This document shows, one piece after another, positions 34,888 through 50,215 of a stretch of 64,000 bases of DNA (its first letter is position 1; every line of letters starts with the position of its first letter). The DNA lies in contig JBBPSI010000063.1 in the NCBI GenBank assembly GCA_038093515.1, forward strand, positions 60,449 through 124,448. The letters are read 5' to 3'. The stretch is from Butyriboletus loyo (Eukaryota; Basidiomycota; Agaricomycetes; Boletales; Boletaceae). Under the pieces are notes generated by a model that saw only the letters and a list, made by a program, of their open reading frames with translations, was not told the origin of the DNA and searched no databases. A program made the position numbers and the translations under genes.

Positions 34888-36527
34888 ATGCAGACTCTCA
34901 TCGACCCCATCAGACTCCCCGACACCCGCTTCATAAACTGGGGCCGCACCTTTGCATGCGCGCCCCTCGCCATATTCGAGCCCGAGAACGTCGACCAATG
35001 TCAGCTCATCCTCGAGCTCGCCCGCCGCAATCGCCAGGTCGTCCGCGCAGTCGGAGTCGGTCACTCCCCCAGCGATCTCGCATGCACCTCCGGCTATATG
35101 CTACGCACCACCAAGCTCAATCGACTATTGGAGGTACGCCGATCTAGCCGTATTTGACCCCCAGTCCTCTCTATACATCGCAACCAGGTCCACGCCGACA
35201 AACGCTACGTCGTCGCTGAGGCCGGTATCACACTCGACGCACTGCATGCCCAACTTGCCAGGCACGGTCTTGCGATGATCAACGTCGGTTCCATCTCCGA
35301 CCAGACGCTCGCCGGCATCATCACCACCGCAACACACGGAACTGGCATCAATTATCGCGTTATTTCCACGCATGTCATCGCCTTGTCGCTCTTATTGGCC
35401 AACGGAACCCGCGTATCCTGTTCCCGACAGGAGAGACCCGATCTCTTCATGGCATCCATTTGTGGCTTGGGCAGTACCGGTCTTATCCTGTCTGTCACGT
35501 TGCAAGTCGAGCCTGCGTTTCGACTGAAAGAAACCCAGCGCTCGCTGACGTTTCATGAATGCGTCCGAAATATCGACACCCTCGTCCAGGCTTCGCAACA
35601 CGTTCGGGTGTGGTGGTATCCAGCCGCAGACACCGCGCGGGTCTTTTCTGCCGATCGGACCGTAGATGTAAGTAATCCGTTCCGTCATAAATACACCAAC
35701 ACGGCGCCTTATCAATCCGTCCCTTGAAATCTCGATCTCGCTAGCCAAAGCGTCCAGTGGGAAGCTGGCTCTGGGATACCTTTTTCGGTTTCCACGTGCT
35801 TCAGTTTATCCTCTTATTGGGTCGCTTCTTTCTCTCCCTCAACGTTTTCGCGACCAAGTTTGCGGTATGGCTCGCCAGCAATCATGTCGTTGCCGTGGAC
35901 GACAGCTATCGCATATTTAATTTAGACGTCAGAGTGAGTCCTCTTGTTTCGTGCCTCGCTCGGATAACCAATGCAACCCCAAAAGTACCCCCAACACACG
36001 ACAGAGTGGGCGGTACCTTATGAAAACACCCGGCGTTGCTTGCACGACCTCCACTCATGGCTAGCCCAGGAATTCGCCGACCCTAACGGGTTACGACCAC
36101 ACTTTCCTATCGAGATCCGGTTTTCTGGCGGTGACGACATTTGGCTTAGTCCGAGCAATGGTCAACCGACCTGCTGGATCGGCATCGTCCAGTACAAGTG
36201 AGGGCTTTTCGTCATCCGAGTACGTCATGTCTGACATTACCCACCAGACCCTACGGGCTAGAGGTACCCTACCAGGCATTGTTTGAACGTTTCGAGGCCA
36301 TCATGTTCCGCCACGGCGGGCGTCCTCACTGGGCAAAAGCGCACTCCCTCCGACCGGATGTCCTTCGTACCATGTACCCCCGATTTGACGACTTTGTTCG
36401 CGTGCTGCAGGATGTCGACCCCCGCGGGATGTTCCGTAATGAATACGTCCAACGCCACATCTTTGGCAAGACAGGCCCAGAGTTTGATGGCGGGGTGTTT
36501 CGGAACCACACCGGCCCACAACGATGA
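34888..36527 (+). CDS. ALO1: D-arabinono-1,4-lactone oxidase
   Basis: This flavoenzyme oxidises D-arabinono-1,4-lactone in the last step of D-erythroascorbate synthesis, at the mitochondrial outer membrane in yeast. Five exons (34888-35133, 35188-35667, 35745-35933, 35986-36197, 36248-36527) give 468 residues. The start INWGRTFACAP and the FAD-binding segment RAVGVGHSPSDLACTSG (its His is the usual covalent flavin site) fit the vanillyl-alcohol-oxidase fold. TLAGIITTATHGTGIN and GLGSTGLILSVTLQVEP follow. A hydrophobic segment (LQFILLLGRFFLSLNVF) matches the membrane span of fungal ALO1. The C-terminal GGRPHWAKAH is the family's active-site HWxK motif. Length is slightly under that of the yeast enzyme. 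Confidence 0.95.
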
Positions 36528-36667
36528 AGGAGAATTTGACACAGGCACGGATATTAACGTTATGGAGACATACATTTGCTTCTACGGGTCAGTCATTCTT
36601 CAACATATAGCTACGCGAGTACGCCCTCTCTTTATAGTCATATACTGCACGCACACGGTTGTTGCAC

Positions 36668-37755
36668 TCATAACCCTAGCTGTTGTTTAATGGATTCCCT
36701 CACCAGTCGTTCGTATTCCTACACATAGTTTCGCATCGGATAATCATGTAAAAATGAGGTATCAGTAGAGATTGCGTACCGGTCTGTTGTCACGATAGAG
36801 CTTGCAACAATCGATGTTGGCGCCGCTCTCCAGGTTTGGTTCTATCGGATGTGAGTCGAGATGTTGCAGATCGAAAGAAGGGGGAGCGTTACCTGCAAGC
36901 ATTGAAATGACGCTGAGGATGACCTTTTCGACGCACTGAACGGGACTCCAACGTTCGGAAGCTTGTTCGTACATGGTAGGGTCGTCGCCGGGAGTATGTA
37001 AGATGGATATGCAGACGGTACCGTCCGGGTAGACTTTTTTTTTTTTTTTTGGCAACGATTTAGATTTCAGAATGTGTTGTGTAATGGGAAACGGGGAGAT
37101 GGCAAGAGGGGGACATATAGACGTTGGACGTACTGTTTGGATGGAACAACGGGGGGTCGAATCTCATCTTGAAAGGCGACAGGGGATAATCTGGGGGCTA
37201 TAAAAGCAAACGGGCCACGTTCGAGTCAAGGTTCATGGATGGCAAGAGAAGGAGGAGAGGGAGGCGAACGTACAAAGGTGAGTTTGGCAACAAAGACGCC
37301 ACCGTCCTAGAGAAAAAGGGGAGGAGAATCGTGATTCGTGAATCGTTCGCGGTGGATGGTGAAGAGGAGCGTTACGAATGGGGTGTCTTTGGGACCACAT
37401 ATCAGGGCTTCCCAAGTGAAAAAATCTGATTCCGACACGGGACCTGTCGTTGCAATGAGCGCACGTCGCGAGGACGTATGTGTGTGTAGAGGGGGAGGGG
37501 GGAAGGCGCACCTGCTGTAAACATGCCATCGGGGGAACCTTTTGAAAGAGAGAGTTGTCAAAGGCGTCCTTTACGACGAGAAAGAAAAAAAGGGAGGGAG
37601 GGAGGCGAGGGGGAGCTGGGCGATGAACAGCAGAAAAGAGAAGGGAAGAGAAGAGAACGAGAGGTGGGGGACGAACCTCCGGAGGTGAGCTGCTTGTACT
37701 CTGTCATCAACCGACGTAGCGCGGTCGCACTGTTTCCCGATCCTCTCGCGTTCAT
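36668..37755 (-). CDS. UBC7: Ubiquitin-conjugating enzyme E2, UBC7/UBE2G2 type
   Basis: This E2 serves endoplasmic-reticulum-associated degradation with Hrd1-type ligases. Eight exons (37755-37677, 37538-37512, 37443-37376, 37306-37274, 37197-37134, 37033-36893, 36841-36780, 36718-36668) give 174 residues. The UBE2G2 pattern is complete: [14 protein letters not shown], the active-site cysteine in [17 protein letters not shown], the acidic-loop insertion [30 protein letters not shown] and [18 protein letters not shown]. The usual PPKM before the active site reads PFKM here. One intron ends in 16 consecutive A directly before AG-equivalent AAG, an odd acceptor. The exon of 27 bases is very small. 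A UBE2G1-type relative lies 17 kb away. Confidence 0.93.
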
Positions 37756-39090
37756 TCTCTCCTTTCCGAGGCTCTCTCTCTCTCTCTCTTTCTCTTTCTC
37801 TTTCTCTTACACACACACGAATTCTCCGTGGTACGATGGTCGCGTTGCGTTGCGTAATCGTAATGGAAAGAAAACGAGAGAAGGCAGCTCGAGCGCGTAT
37901 CAGCGAGGTGAGTCAGGTCCGACGTTTCAAGGTCACTACGACGACGTGTCTCACACTGGTCTTACTCCAGCGCACACGATCTACATAACAAGTGTTGTAT
38001 TATTGCTTAACAGACGAACGCGAACACGAACACTCTCCGAAAAAAAAAGGGGGGCAAAAAAAAAGACAACAACCAACGTTGGTGCTCGCTGTCATACCTC
38101 GTGCATGGAAAAAAAAAAGAAAAGGGGGATGCGCCCTCTTTGCTCTGCTCAAGCTTTCAGGGTCGTAGGAACGTTCCATCGTCCGACTCCCCCATTCGGG
38201 ATTCAGCGCTCAGCGCTCAGCTGGCAAACGCAAAGCCCCGGGTCTTATTATAGACTCCCAGCCCAAGATGCACATCTCATCCTTTCGTTGCGAGTCTACC
38301 ACGTCATTTATCGAACGGTGCTCGTGCAAAACGTCGGCCCTCTGCGAGCACCATTGTCAAAGGAGAAGAAAGAAAAATGTCATAGGCAATCTCGTTGGGA
38401 AGGGAAAGAAAATCGGTGCAGCGGCCATTCACAAACACCGACCCTCGAGCGCGATTGGTGTTCCTATTCTCCCATTCATTTACGCGTCGAGAGATCTCTC
38501 GCGTTAAAAAAACCTTTAAATAAACTCGTGTTTCGCAAACTCGAATTCTTGCCACATTTTTGACGGACGCCCCTCTCGGGCGACAATATTGCCGAAAGAA
38601 CCGAGCACATACACACGCACGGTCATTAAAGATACACAGCCGAGAAGCGTGCGCCAGCCTGCTGGTTCGTTTGGCTCACAACCCTTTCTTTTCTCACCCC
38701 GCACGTCAAAAGAGTATTCCCCCCGTTGCCACATAGAAATATTTAGAAAAAGAACGCCCTGGCCATGTACCTTGTCTCCAGTGATGGAGGTACAGCCCCT
38801 TGGATGGCATGTTAGTCAGCGCATCCCATAGGGCGTTGAGTTCCCTCGTCCGCGGTATATAAAAAAAGGTGATACGCCACTCAATACGATGACCCGGCCG
38901 CCCAAACATCGCGATCGTGACCGGTGGCTTGGATATCGTATTCTTTTGGCGAGCGCACAGCAAATACAGCTGGGTGGATGACTGACTGATAGGGTCTTAC
39001 GCGGAATGACGTGATCGGTAATGCCCCTTGCCCGACGCTCCGGTGCCAGATCAGTATCACATAGGACGAGGGTCCACAGAACACGTTTTT
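37756..39090. other. Gap upstream of UBC7, simple repeats, no gene seen
   Basis: About 1.3 kb between the UBC7 start and the stop of the polymerase III gene. It has a CT microsatellite, several A-runs and G-runs, and a long plus-strand frame (37,523-38,563) of low-complexity composition that I judge to be chance. Confidence 0.5.
37770..37810 (+). repeat. CT/TTTCTC microsatellite upstream of UBC7
   Basis: A run of ct dinucleotides passes into ctcttt units, then tctctt and an ac run. It lies 15-55 bases upstream of the UBC7 ATG on the opposite strand (GA-rich in the sense direction), a plausible promoter or 5'-leader element. Confidence 0.85.
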
Positions 39091-43326
<4,236 letters not shown>

Positions 43327-43959
43327 GGCTGACCACACACGGCCGTAGGTCCACTATGATGATGATGGTGACCGTGTTAGGGAGAGCGTCACCTCGAGCA
43401 CCTCGAGCGGTGTCCATGGGACTTGCCAGTGTCAAGACAAAACTCAAAATCGGCACACAGGCTGCTCTCCCAGCTACCTCCTTCGAACTGATACCATGTA
43501 TCTATAATCTTGGGCCTGGCAGAGGGTCGAGCGATACAAGTCTGGTTAAACGACGAATCAGGATAAGCGATACTGTTGAAATTTTTGTTCAAGTCACAGC
43601 CAAGGGTCGCTTCTGAGGTGGGTCTGCCAAGGACTCGGTGAAGGCTCTACTAGTACGTCGCTATTCGTTGTGTTACTGGTTTTTAGGTGTGTGTCATATG
43701 CTTTGACCGACTTTCGTCTCCTGAGCAGTGTCTCTAGAATACCACCAAGCAAGTTTCCTCGGTCGTGAGCAGCCGGTACAGACGTCACACATTCTCGTCG
43801 TAGTCCACACGGACAACAAATAGACAATGTTTTCCACCCTTTATATCCCTTCCTTGAATTTCATAGAGAACTCCGACACATATCTCGAGGCGCCATGCGC
43901 TATGTTCAATATCAAATGACTGTACCTTGTCCCCACCACGTCCCTCCGAGACCACATAC
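43327..43959. other. Gap before the accessory zone, no gene seen
   Basis: About 630 bases upstream of the polymerase III gene. Two short minus-strand frames (43,389-43,592 and 43,594-43,827) lack recognisable content. Confidence 0.5.
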
Positions 43960-44130
43960 TTACAGTACCGAAAGTTGGCCGCGCTCAGTGCATTGGTCTA
44001 GGATTCGCCTGACACTCGAGGAAGAGATAGAATATGTATGGCGGTAAGACCATGCAAATTGCAGCTACGCTGCCTTGAACTCATTGTTGCCAGGGTGCGA
44101 CGCTGCATGAGCAAATGGGTCTACTTTTAT
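43960..44130 (+). pseudogene. Remnant of a DUF6533-like gene
   Basis: The first part aligns with the second and third exons of the intact DUF6533-like genes. After a disabled stretch come LTLEEEIEYVW, an intron-like GTAAG...CCAG, then KWVYFYFRYFLL. It is broken by a TAG where the intact copies have TGG (Trp) and by a two-base deletion just after it. Downstream exons could not be found, and the following 600 bases hold only scattered frames. It points the same way as the intact copies at 46 and 50 kb. Confidence 0.6.
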
Positions 44131-44829
44131 TTTCGTTATTTCTTGCTAGTTGTGCAGTTGTGGGTCAGGCAGTCACTGTTCCACCAAAATACCGAGCTGA
44201 CTGGTGTCACATAGCTGGCCGTCTTGCCGAGCTTGTCGTCGAGTCGTATGCCGGATTTCCTGTGCATGATGTAGTATCGATATATGAGATTCAAGTGCCG
44301 AGTTGTAGTTATCTCGGCCACCAGAGGTGAGCTCAGGAACTTACACAAAACCGATTGCTCACGTTTTATCAGATTTTGCGTTATTCAATCGAATCCGCAA
44401 ACTGGGCGTGTTCCTTACTTAGCTTGATCTTCTTGGAATTGGGTGTCGCAGCATTAAATATATCCCAATGTCCTTCAATGGAGTATTTCGAGGCTCGCAT
44501 CCTCCCAATGAACGAGATAGCAAATTCTTTGCGTGAGCTTTTCACTCTCCAAAGTATTCAGCTTGGGGTTGACGTGGTGCCTTGGAAGCATTACGGTGAC
44601 CAATCAGAGCATCATCATGGGCATGATCATCTCGAAGCAGTTAGACTAGGGTGGAAAAGGACCCTTCTTCCAAGTATCGTTTCTCGTGAAGGATGCTCTA
44701 AGCTGTTATGTCGAGTCACCTTGCAAACCATCAACTGGGTTTAGCTGAATCCATGTGGTGCCATCCCAACGGTCTGACGATCTGCGAGGTCAGTTACACC
44801 TACTTCTTATGCGCTTGGAGCGGGTCACT

Positions 44830-44917
44830 CATCAGTAAAACAGTTGCTGGTTCCCGATGTTACAAGGTGTGTGCTACAGACTGCTAGCCGTTGGTTCTGA
44901 CCACCGTTTCGCTGATA
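44830..44917 (+). repeat. Short MITE-like element, copy 1
   Basis: It begins catcagtaaaacagttgctg and ends ccgtttcgctgata, and those ends are imperfect inverted repeats of each other. A second copy with the same beginning and end lies at 45,447-45,555. The middle shares gtgctacagactgcta. The pair brackets a decayed gene fragment. Confidence 0.6.
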
Positions 44918-45446
44918 CGGTTGGCGAGTCGGGTTCTATTCGGCTGTCGTGAGTCTCAGTGTTATTGGAATTCAGCAAGTATCTTTGAGGAGAATGTGAA
45001 ACCGCACAACAATAGTATTTCCTTTGATCAGAATTTCAGCGTTTTTAGAATGTTTCCAATTTTCTTCCTTGCATCCTCATTTGAATTTCGGAGTTCTGCC
45101 GCATGTACCTTATGCCATGCGGCATGTCACCATCGCGTCCGAATCGAATGAAAGATTGTTAAGAACCAATGCGAGTTGCTTTATGTATTGTCCGCCGCTA
45201 CAGTCGGTCATGATAATAGGCCTCATGGACAGAATCTCAATGCTACGAGCTCAAAGCGCCGCAACACTGTATGCGCCTCTTCCCATTTCAGACGATTTGA
45301 ATCTCGTGAATTGTGACTCAGTTGCTTGTCAGTTACATAAGCAAAGGCGGTAACGCCAAATATTACCCTCGGACTGTATATAGAAATCTCCACAGGGCTG
45401 TCGTCTCACTTTAAACAATCCCTCGGACGAAGAGATCATGTTCAAG
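44918..45446 (+). pseudogene. Decayed fragment between two short repeats
   Basis: The segment at about 45,105-45,300 matches the minus strand near 20.63-20.86 kb. Its translation (HVTIASESNERLLRTNASCF, then SVMIIGLMDRISMLRA) is Leu/Met-rich and hints at a leucine-rich or F-box-type gene, but there is too little to assign. No complete frame remains. Confidence 0.4.
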
Positions 45447-45555
45447 CATCAGTAAAACAGTTGCTGGTTTCCGATGCTAACCGAGTGTAGCCGAGTGCTA
45501 CAGACTGCTACAGACAGCTAACCGGTGGTACCGACCAATAACCGTTTCACTGATG
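45447..45555 (+). repeat. Short MITE-like element, copy 2
   Basis: It begins catcagtaaaacagttgctg and ends ccgtttcactgatga. Fourteen of the outer seventeen bases are complementary between ends. It is 20 bases longer than copy 1 through extra ctgctacagac-like units. Confidence 0.6.
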
Positions 45556-45999
45556 AAGTTCATGAGCAACTGCATCTCCCTGTAATGCACCCCCGTCTAG
45601 AAACAGCGAACACGAAGCGATGCCAGAAAATGTTCGCTTCCGCCGCGAATGAATTTGAAAAAAAAAAAAAAAAAAGAAAAGTCAATACGGGTCAGTACGT
45701 GATCATCGCGGAGGATCGTGACAATACGCTCGATTCAAATGGCAGTCCCTGGTGGGAGCCCTCAGAGCAAAACACCCGCGCCGATGCCCGAACAACAATC
45801 GAAGACTTGACGTGTCATAGTGTCCCCATTCGATCCTTCTATAAGTAGGCTGGAAGAAACGTAGAACTGACCTTATTTCGGGTACCTAGGCTATACGTGA
45901 TCATCGAGTCCGAGCGCCGACATACTCAACCTCACATCCTCACACCAGACTTCTCAACATCAGGCAGTCCCTTACCGACCGAGATTTTGCTTTTGCAAA
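45556..45999. other. Upstream flank of DUF6533-like gene A, with A-run
   Basis: An open frame across 45,525-45,848 contains a run of 16 A and no recognisable domain. The last 120 bases resemble the upstream sequence of the other DUF6533-like copies (CCTCACATCCTCACACCA and nearby), so they were probably duplicated together with the gene. Confidence 0.5.
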
Positions 46000-47318
46000 A
46001 TGTCTTCAGGTGGTATCGACAATGCGATGAGTTCTGGGTATGTAGCTGCCGTTCGCGACGTGCGCTACCATAGCGGTATGTCCTAAATGCGTAGTGTTTT
46101 ACATGGTGCTGATCCGACCCCCAGCTGCATCCTTCGTTTTAATGGTCTGGAATTGCGCTCTGACATTTGAGCAAGATGTTCAATATTTTTGGACGTGCGT
46201 GTCGAGTCCGGCCGTCATCGAAATTGGCTTCCTGACACGATCTTTTCGATCGATGCCTACAGTATGCGGAATCACAACCCCTTGAAGTGGGTGTACTTCT
46301 ATTTTCGCTATGTCACAATACTCGCGTGCATGTAAGTGCGTTCCAACCTGCCTCATACCCACCTCACCGATCTTGACTTAGAATGCACACATGGTTGATC
46401 GCACAATTGGCGGATGGCAGCAACCCCCCCATTCTCTGCAACGTGTGGCACTTCTATGCCCCAACTTTCTCCCAGACCCTTACAAATCTGATCGAGATTG
46501 TTTTGGCCGCTCGCAGTAAGTCCATTACAACGTCTCTGTTGCAAGATGCAGTTCACTTCGACAAAGCACACAGTATATGCTCTCTATAATCGATCCAAAG
46601 GGATAGCCTTCCTACTGACCGTTATGATCTCGGCCGAATTTGCGGGGACAATGAGATTCTTATTGATGCAGAAAGGCTCGGCCTTCCACCAAACGTGTCT
46701 TCTGATAGCGCTGACCAAGAATAGCAAGGATCAAATGTGAGTTCTAGCTCTACTGTTGCGAATGCTTGTAATCAGCGGGTCTGTTTAGCATATTAGTGTT
46801 CATCGTCCATTGCACGCTTGTTGGCCTGACATCGTTCAAGTACTTCTTCGCCGTCAAGTCGAGTCGGAACGGGACCGCAGTCGCGTTCATAGTTCGTGAT
46901 ATCGGCACCATTTATACTACCATGACTTGTGAGTAGGCGTTACCCGCGACAGTCGGACTAGTCAACTCGGTACTGATTTGGTGATCCAGTCGTACTCTCA
47001 TCATTGGGGGTTGTTTATGGCTTGGGGAGCGTGCAAGAAACCATCATATTTTTGTTTGTGTTTTTTTTTTGTTTGGCGTCGAGTGTTGCTGATGCTTAGT
47101 CTTTTCTTTTCTTCAATTCAGCTGGGCAGTGACTCTGTACAATCTCACCGTATGATTCCATTCTGTTTTGGAAATGCGCTCACTCGTGACATTGTACCTA
47201 GGGGTGTCAGATGATAATGAACATGGAGCGCTTCGCAAGAAAGGAGTTATCGGTAGAATTACCCCAGGTAATCCTCACTAGCCGGATTACCGTCGGAACA
47301 TCTGATTCTTGTAAGTAA
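46000..47318 (+). CDS. DUF6533-like seven-helix membrane protein, copy A
   Basis: This member of a fungal-only multi-helix membrane family has the same exon plan as copy B. Exon 1 encodes MSSGGIDNAMSSGYVAAVRD. Exon 2 carries the DUF6533 signature LTFEQDVQYFW, followed after an intron by NPLKWVYFYFRYVTILAC. Then come LIEIVLAAR joined to IYALYNRSKGIAFLLTVM, and LVFIVHCTLVGLTSFKYFF with RNGTAVAFIVRDIGTIY. The end is FWAVTLYNLT, GCQMIMNMERFARKELSVEL and TAA. The recurring RDGT-type motif before a helix and the GCxMIxxMR-type end are family features. Function of the family is unknown; receptor-like or sensor roles are guesses. No frame break is seen. Confidence 0.78.
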
Positions 47319-50215
47319 GATCAACTCGCTCTCTAGCTCTATCGTCACAGTGCCTATTTAGCAAAATGGGGAACACCCTAGCATATATTGGTATGAGACA
47401 GCACTGTACAAAGTGGTCGTGATCTGGGGTAATAATGATCAAAGCGGCGCGGGCGCCAGTCACCGACTTTCAGAAGTTTTCAGTTCAAATTAGATGTCAT
47501 TATGATGGACAGGACACATTATACAAACGCTCATTCAACTATTCTCGTTCAAGTCTAGTACACCAAGAAGTGAAATAGTTGCAGCCGACACTACAAAATA
47601 TGATAGGGAGAGGGACACACGGTCTGGTCCAACACGCGAGCTGTACGTCCGTCCGTTCTGTCATCAGCATACAGTGTATACGACATCATGTATATGCGTC
47701 GTGCCCACTCATCCTTACGCTGAAAACCATTATTCATACAGTTCACGGTCGACGACATTACACGTTCATATCTCATTCTTGCGGAGTTCCCTTCTCCACT
47801 GCCGTCTGAAGTTTAACGTTTATCCTACACTATCCTTCACGTAAACATAAACAAGACGATAATTAAAAGGTGTTACAAACTAAATCGAGGGGTACGACCT
47901 GAAGACCCACCTCAATCCGGTGGTCCCGCCAAGTAGCGTCGAGCGTCCTCCTTTTTTTCTTTTTGAGAAAAACCGAGCATAATGCAGCGTTTCTATTCCA
48001 AACATTGTGCCGCTCAATGTGTTTTTTTAGCCTTGAAAGTGCAGATCCTCTAACATATGCAACGCGATGTTATTATTTTCGACAATAGCCGCTTGCCCCC
48101 TTTCTCCAATCACCGTGTCACCACCCCAAACAAATGTGTTTCCCGCGTCTCCTTCCTCGTACTCCTTTCCAACAGCGAGCTTGGTTGCGAATGAATGATG
48201 TACCCCATCGCCTCTGCGCTCCGTGTTGGAGATCATCCCGTAGATAATGGTATACGACCGCTCCATTCACACGACGCGAAGCCTCACCGCTTTATACTCG
48301 ACTGGAGGTAAGCTATACTCATACACTCGTTGCTTTAGTCGTACTGATTGGGACAGGACTTATTCGTCGATCTATGTTCCATCACACTCCGAAGCTAGCA
48401 GAACATTCTCAGTCGCATTGGTCCGTCGCGACAACAGCTTCTCTTACGCCATCGACTGCAGAACCTAAACCTAGCGCGCTTTCGGACGATCTCTGATGTT
48501 TGCGCTGCGTCGGCGTCTGGGTCGCACATTTCTTTAGTATGTCCTAGCACAACCCCAAATGCGTCCCGAATCAAGGCGCTTTCAATCGCTGGTAATGTCT
48601 CTTTGCCTTCACCTTCAACTGCGCGTTCTAGGATCCCCCAGGCTCCAATTAAATTTGACTCGCCGGGCAAGCTGGCGACTGTGACCGCATCACAGTCATG
48701 GGAGGCCAGTCCTGGTCCGACATCTCTTACATTGAGGCTTCCGGTGCCACCCCCCCGCACGCCTCCAAAGGTTCAGCTGTCCGTGATGATGATGATGGAA
48801 AAACTACCGGCCGGGATTCTGCCTTCTCTTCCAGTGGCATCCAGTCTGCCGATGCAAGCATCGACCAAGGGTGCACGCGTTGGAACTGTCAAAGGCTTCT
48901 GGAAAAGACAGTATTTCTTCGCTAACCAGTAAGTTTGTGCCATTCCTTGGATGACACTCTTCTGAAACTATGCTCAAGTTGCGAGAAGTGCATGAAACTC
49001 TAAACCATCTGCAAGTCGGTTACCTTGTATCGATTTTCTCGACTCCCGTCCTTTCGTATCACAACTATCTATCACGGTCACTGTTACTCATTCGACATTC
49101 ATACATCACACTCATTCGTTCTATCTATCTTGCATGACAGTCATACCTCGCTCCTTCCTAGCTTTCATCTCCGTCTAGCATCAATGCTTGTTGTGGAATT
49201 TAATCGCTTTGTCGGGTGTCGTTCGCATCTTGTGGCTCCCCGCCGGATCACATTCAAGTGTCTATAATCGAGAAAATACACATGCTGTGCCCGGGCACAG
49301 CGTATCACTGCGTTCTCGGAAACCTCCATGACATTGGGTCATGGTCCTACATCATTATTTGTGCATGCATCCATCGTTATGGTTCACATTCATTTTTTTT
49401 GCTGTCAATGTTCTTTCACGGTACTTATGGTATGATGACCATGTAATCCACGCGAAATATGATAGGGTTGATCTCAGGTGCGTCGAGTAAGAATACTGCG
49501 TGTTTCTGATGCCAGTACTTCCGATACGTTTCCAAGCCTGGGAGTTGGTGAAAGAAAATCGGTCTCACTACGCAATTTTCTTTATCCCACTAGGATCGGC
49601 CAATTACGCCCGGAACAGGGTTGCCACGTCGAAGAATCTCACCTCCTCCTCGGGGCACTATCCATCCGGGCGGCGGGCGGATAAAACTTCTGTCCGATTG
49701 TCAGTTCCCTGATCTGGCCATACTAACATTCTCTCTTCGCAGCTCTTGGAACTACTATAGATACCAACCCCCAGATGTCTCTTTCGAGGTCGTGAGCAAT
49801 GCTTGTTATCAAACGAGTATGTCTTTCCCTGTCCCTAACACGTCCTTCCGAGTACAGGTTGCTTGCTTTTATCTCAGTTATTGCGTACTTGTCGCTAGAC
49901 GATCGGCCCTTATCGATCGCCATACTTGGACAAGTAACATCATGGATTTGTGGTGTCGTCACGAGTCAGTACATGATGCGGGGTCGGTGGAAGGTAATGA
50001 TCGAGCAAGCTGGGTTTGTATTCGAGATATTACGACAGAAATCCTAGCACTGGGCTATCTCAACGACAACCGACGTGGGAGTGATGCAGGGCTGATCCTA
50101 TTGCTGGTGCCTAGGGTCACACAAGGGTGTTTATGACTGGCCAGGCCACTTCACACCGACATCCAGACTATCGCTATCAGAAAATCCCTCGCGACCAAGG
50201 TTCTACTTTTCCAAG
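47319..50215. other. Gene-poor spacer between DUF6533-like copies A and B
   Basis: Nearly 2.9 kb without a gene I can support. At 48,395-48,930 open frames on both strands look coding in parts (Ser/Pro-rich on plus, acidic on minus), but neither joins into a model. A small minus frame at 48,027-48,266 is listed separately. No tRNA or transposase is seen. Confidence 0.45.
48027..48266 (-). CDS. Small hypothetical frame, 79 residues
   Basis: It starts at a true ATG (48266) with TATAAA about 25 bases before it on the same strand, and reads MERSYTIIYGMISNTERRGD to LEDLHFQG. Composition is protein-like (mixed charged and hydrophobic). No domain is recognised and no intron is apparent. Confidence 0.25.
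   Translation of the reverse strand: MERSYTIIYGMISNTERRGDGVHHSFATKLAVGKEYEEGDAGNTFVWGGDTVIGERGQAAIVENNNIALHMLEDLHFQG

Noticed and set aside
36762..37055. UBC7 exon read as starting with Met-Pro-Lys5
   Set aside because: The Lys run comes from reading the intron's terminal A-tract as coding. Splicing restores the E2 motif exactly.
37523..38563. Long plus-strand frame of 346 residues
   Set aside because: Composition is Lys/Arg/Ser low complexity driven by A-, G- and CT-runs in the UBC7 upstream region. There is no domain, and most of it is simple sequence.
45525..45848. Plus-strand frame with a run of lysines
   Set aside because: The lysines come from a 16-base A-run and no family pattern is seen. 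I considered it the poly-A end of a retroposed transcript, but no parent sequence precedes it.
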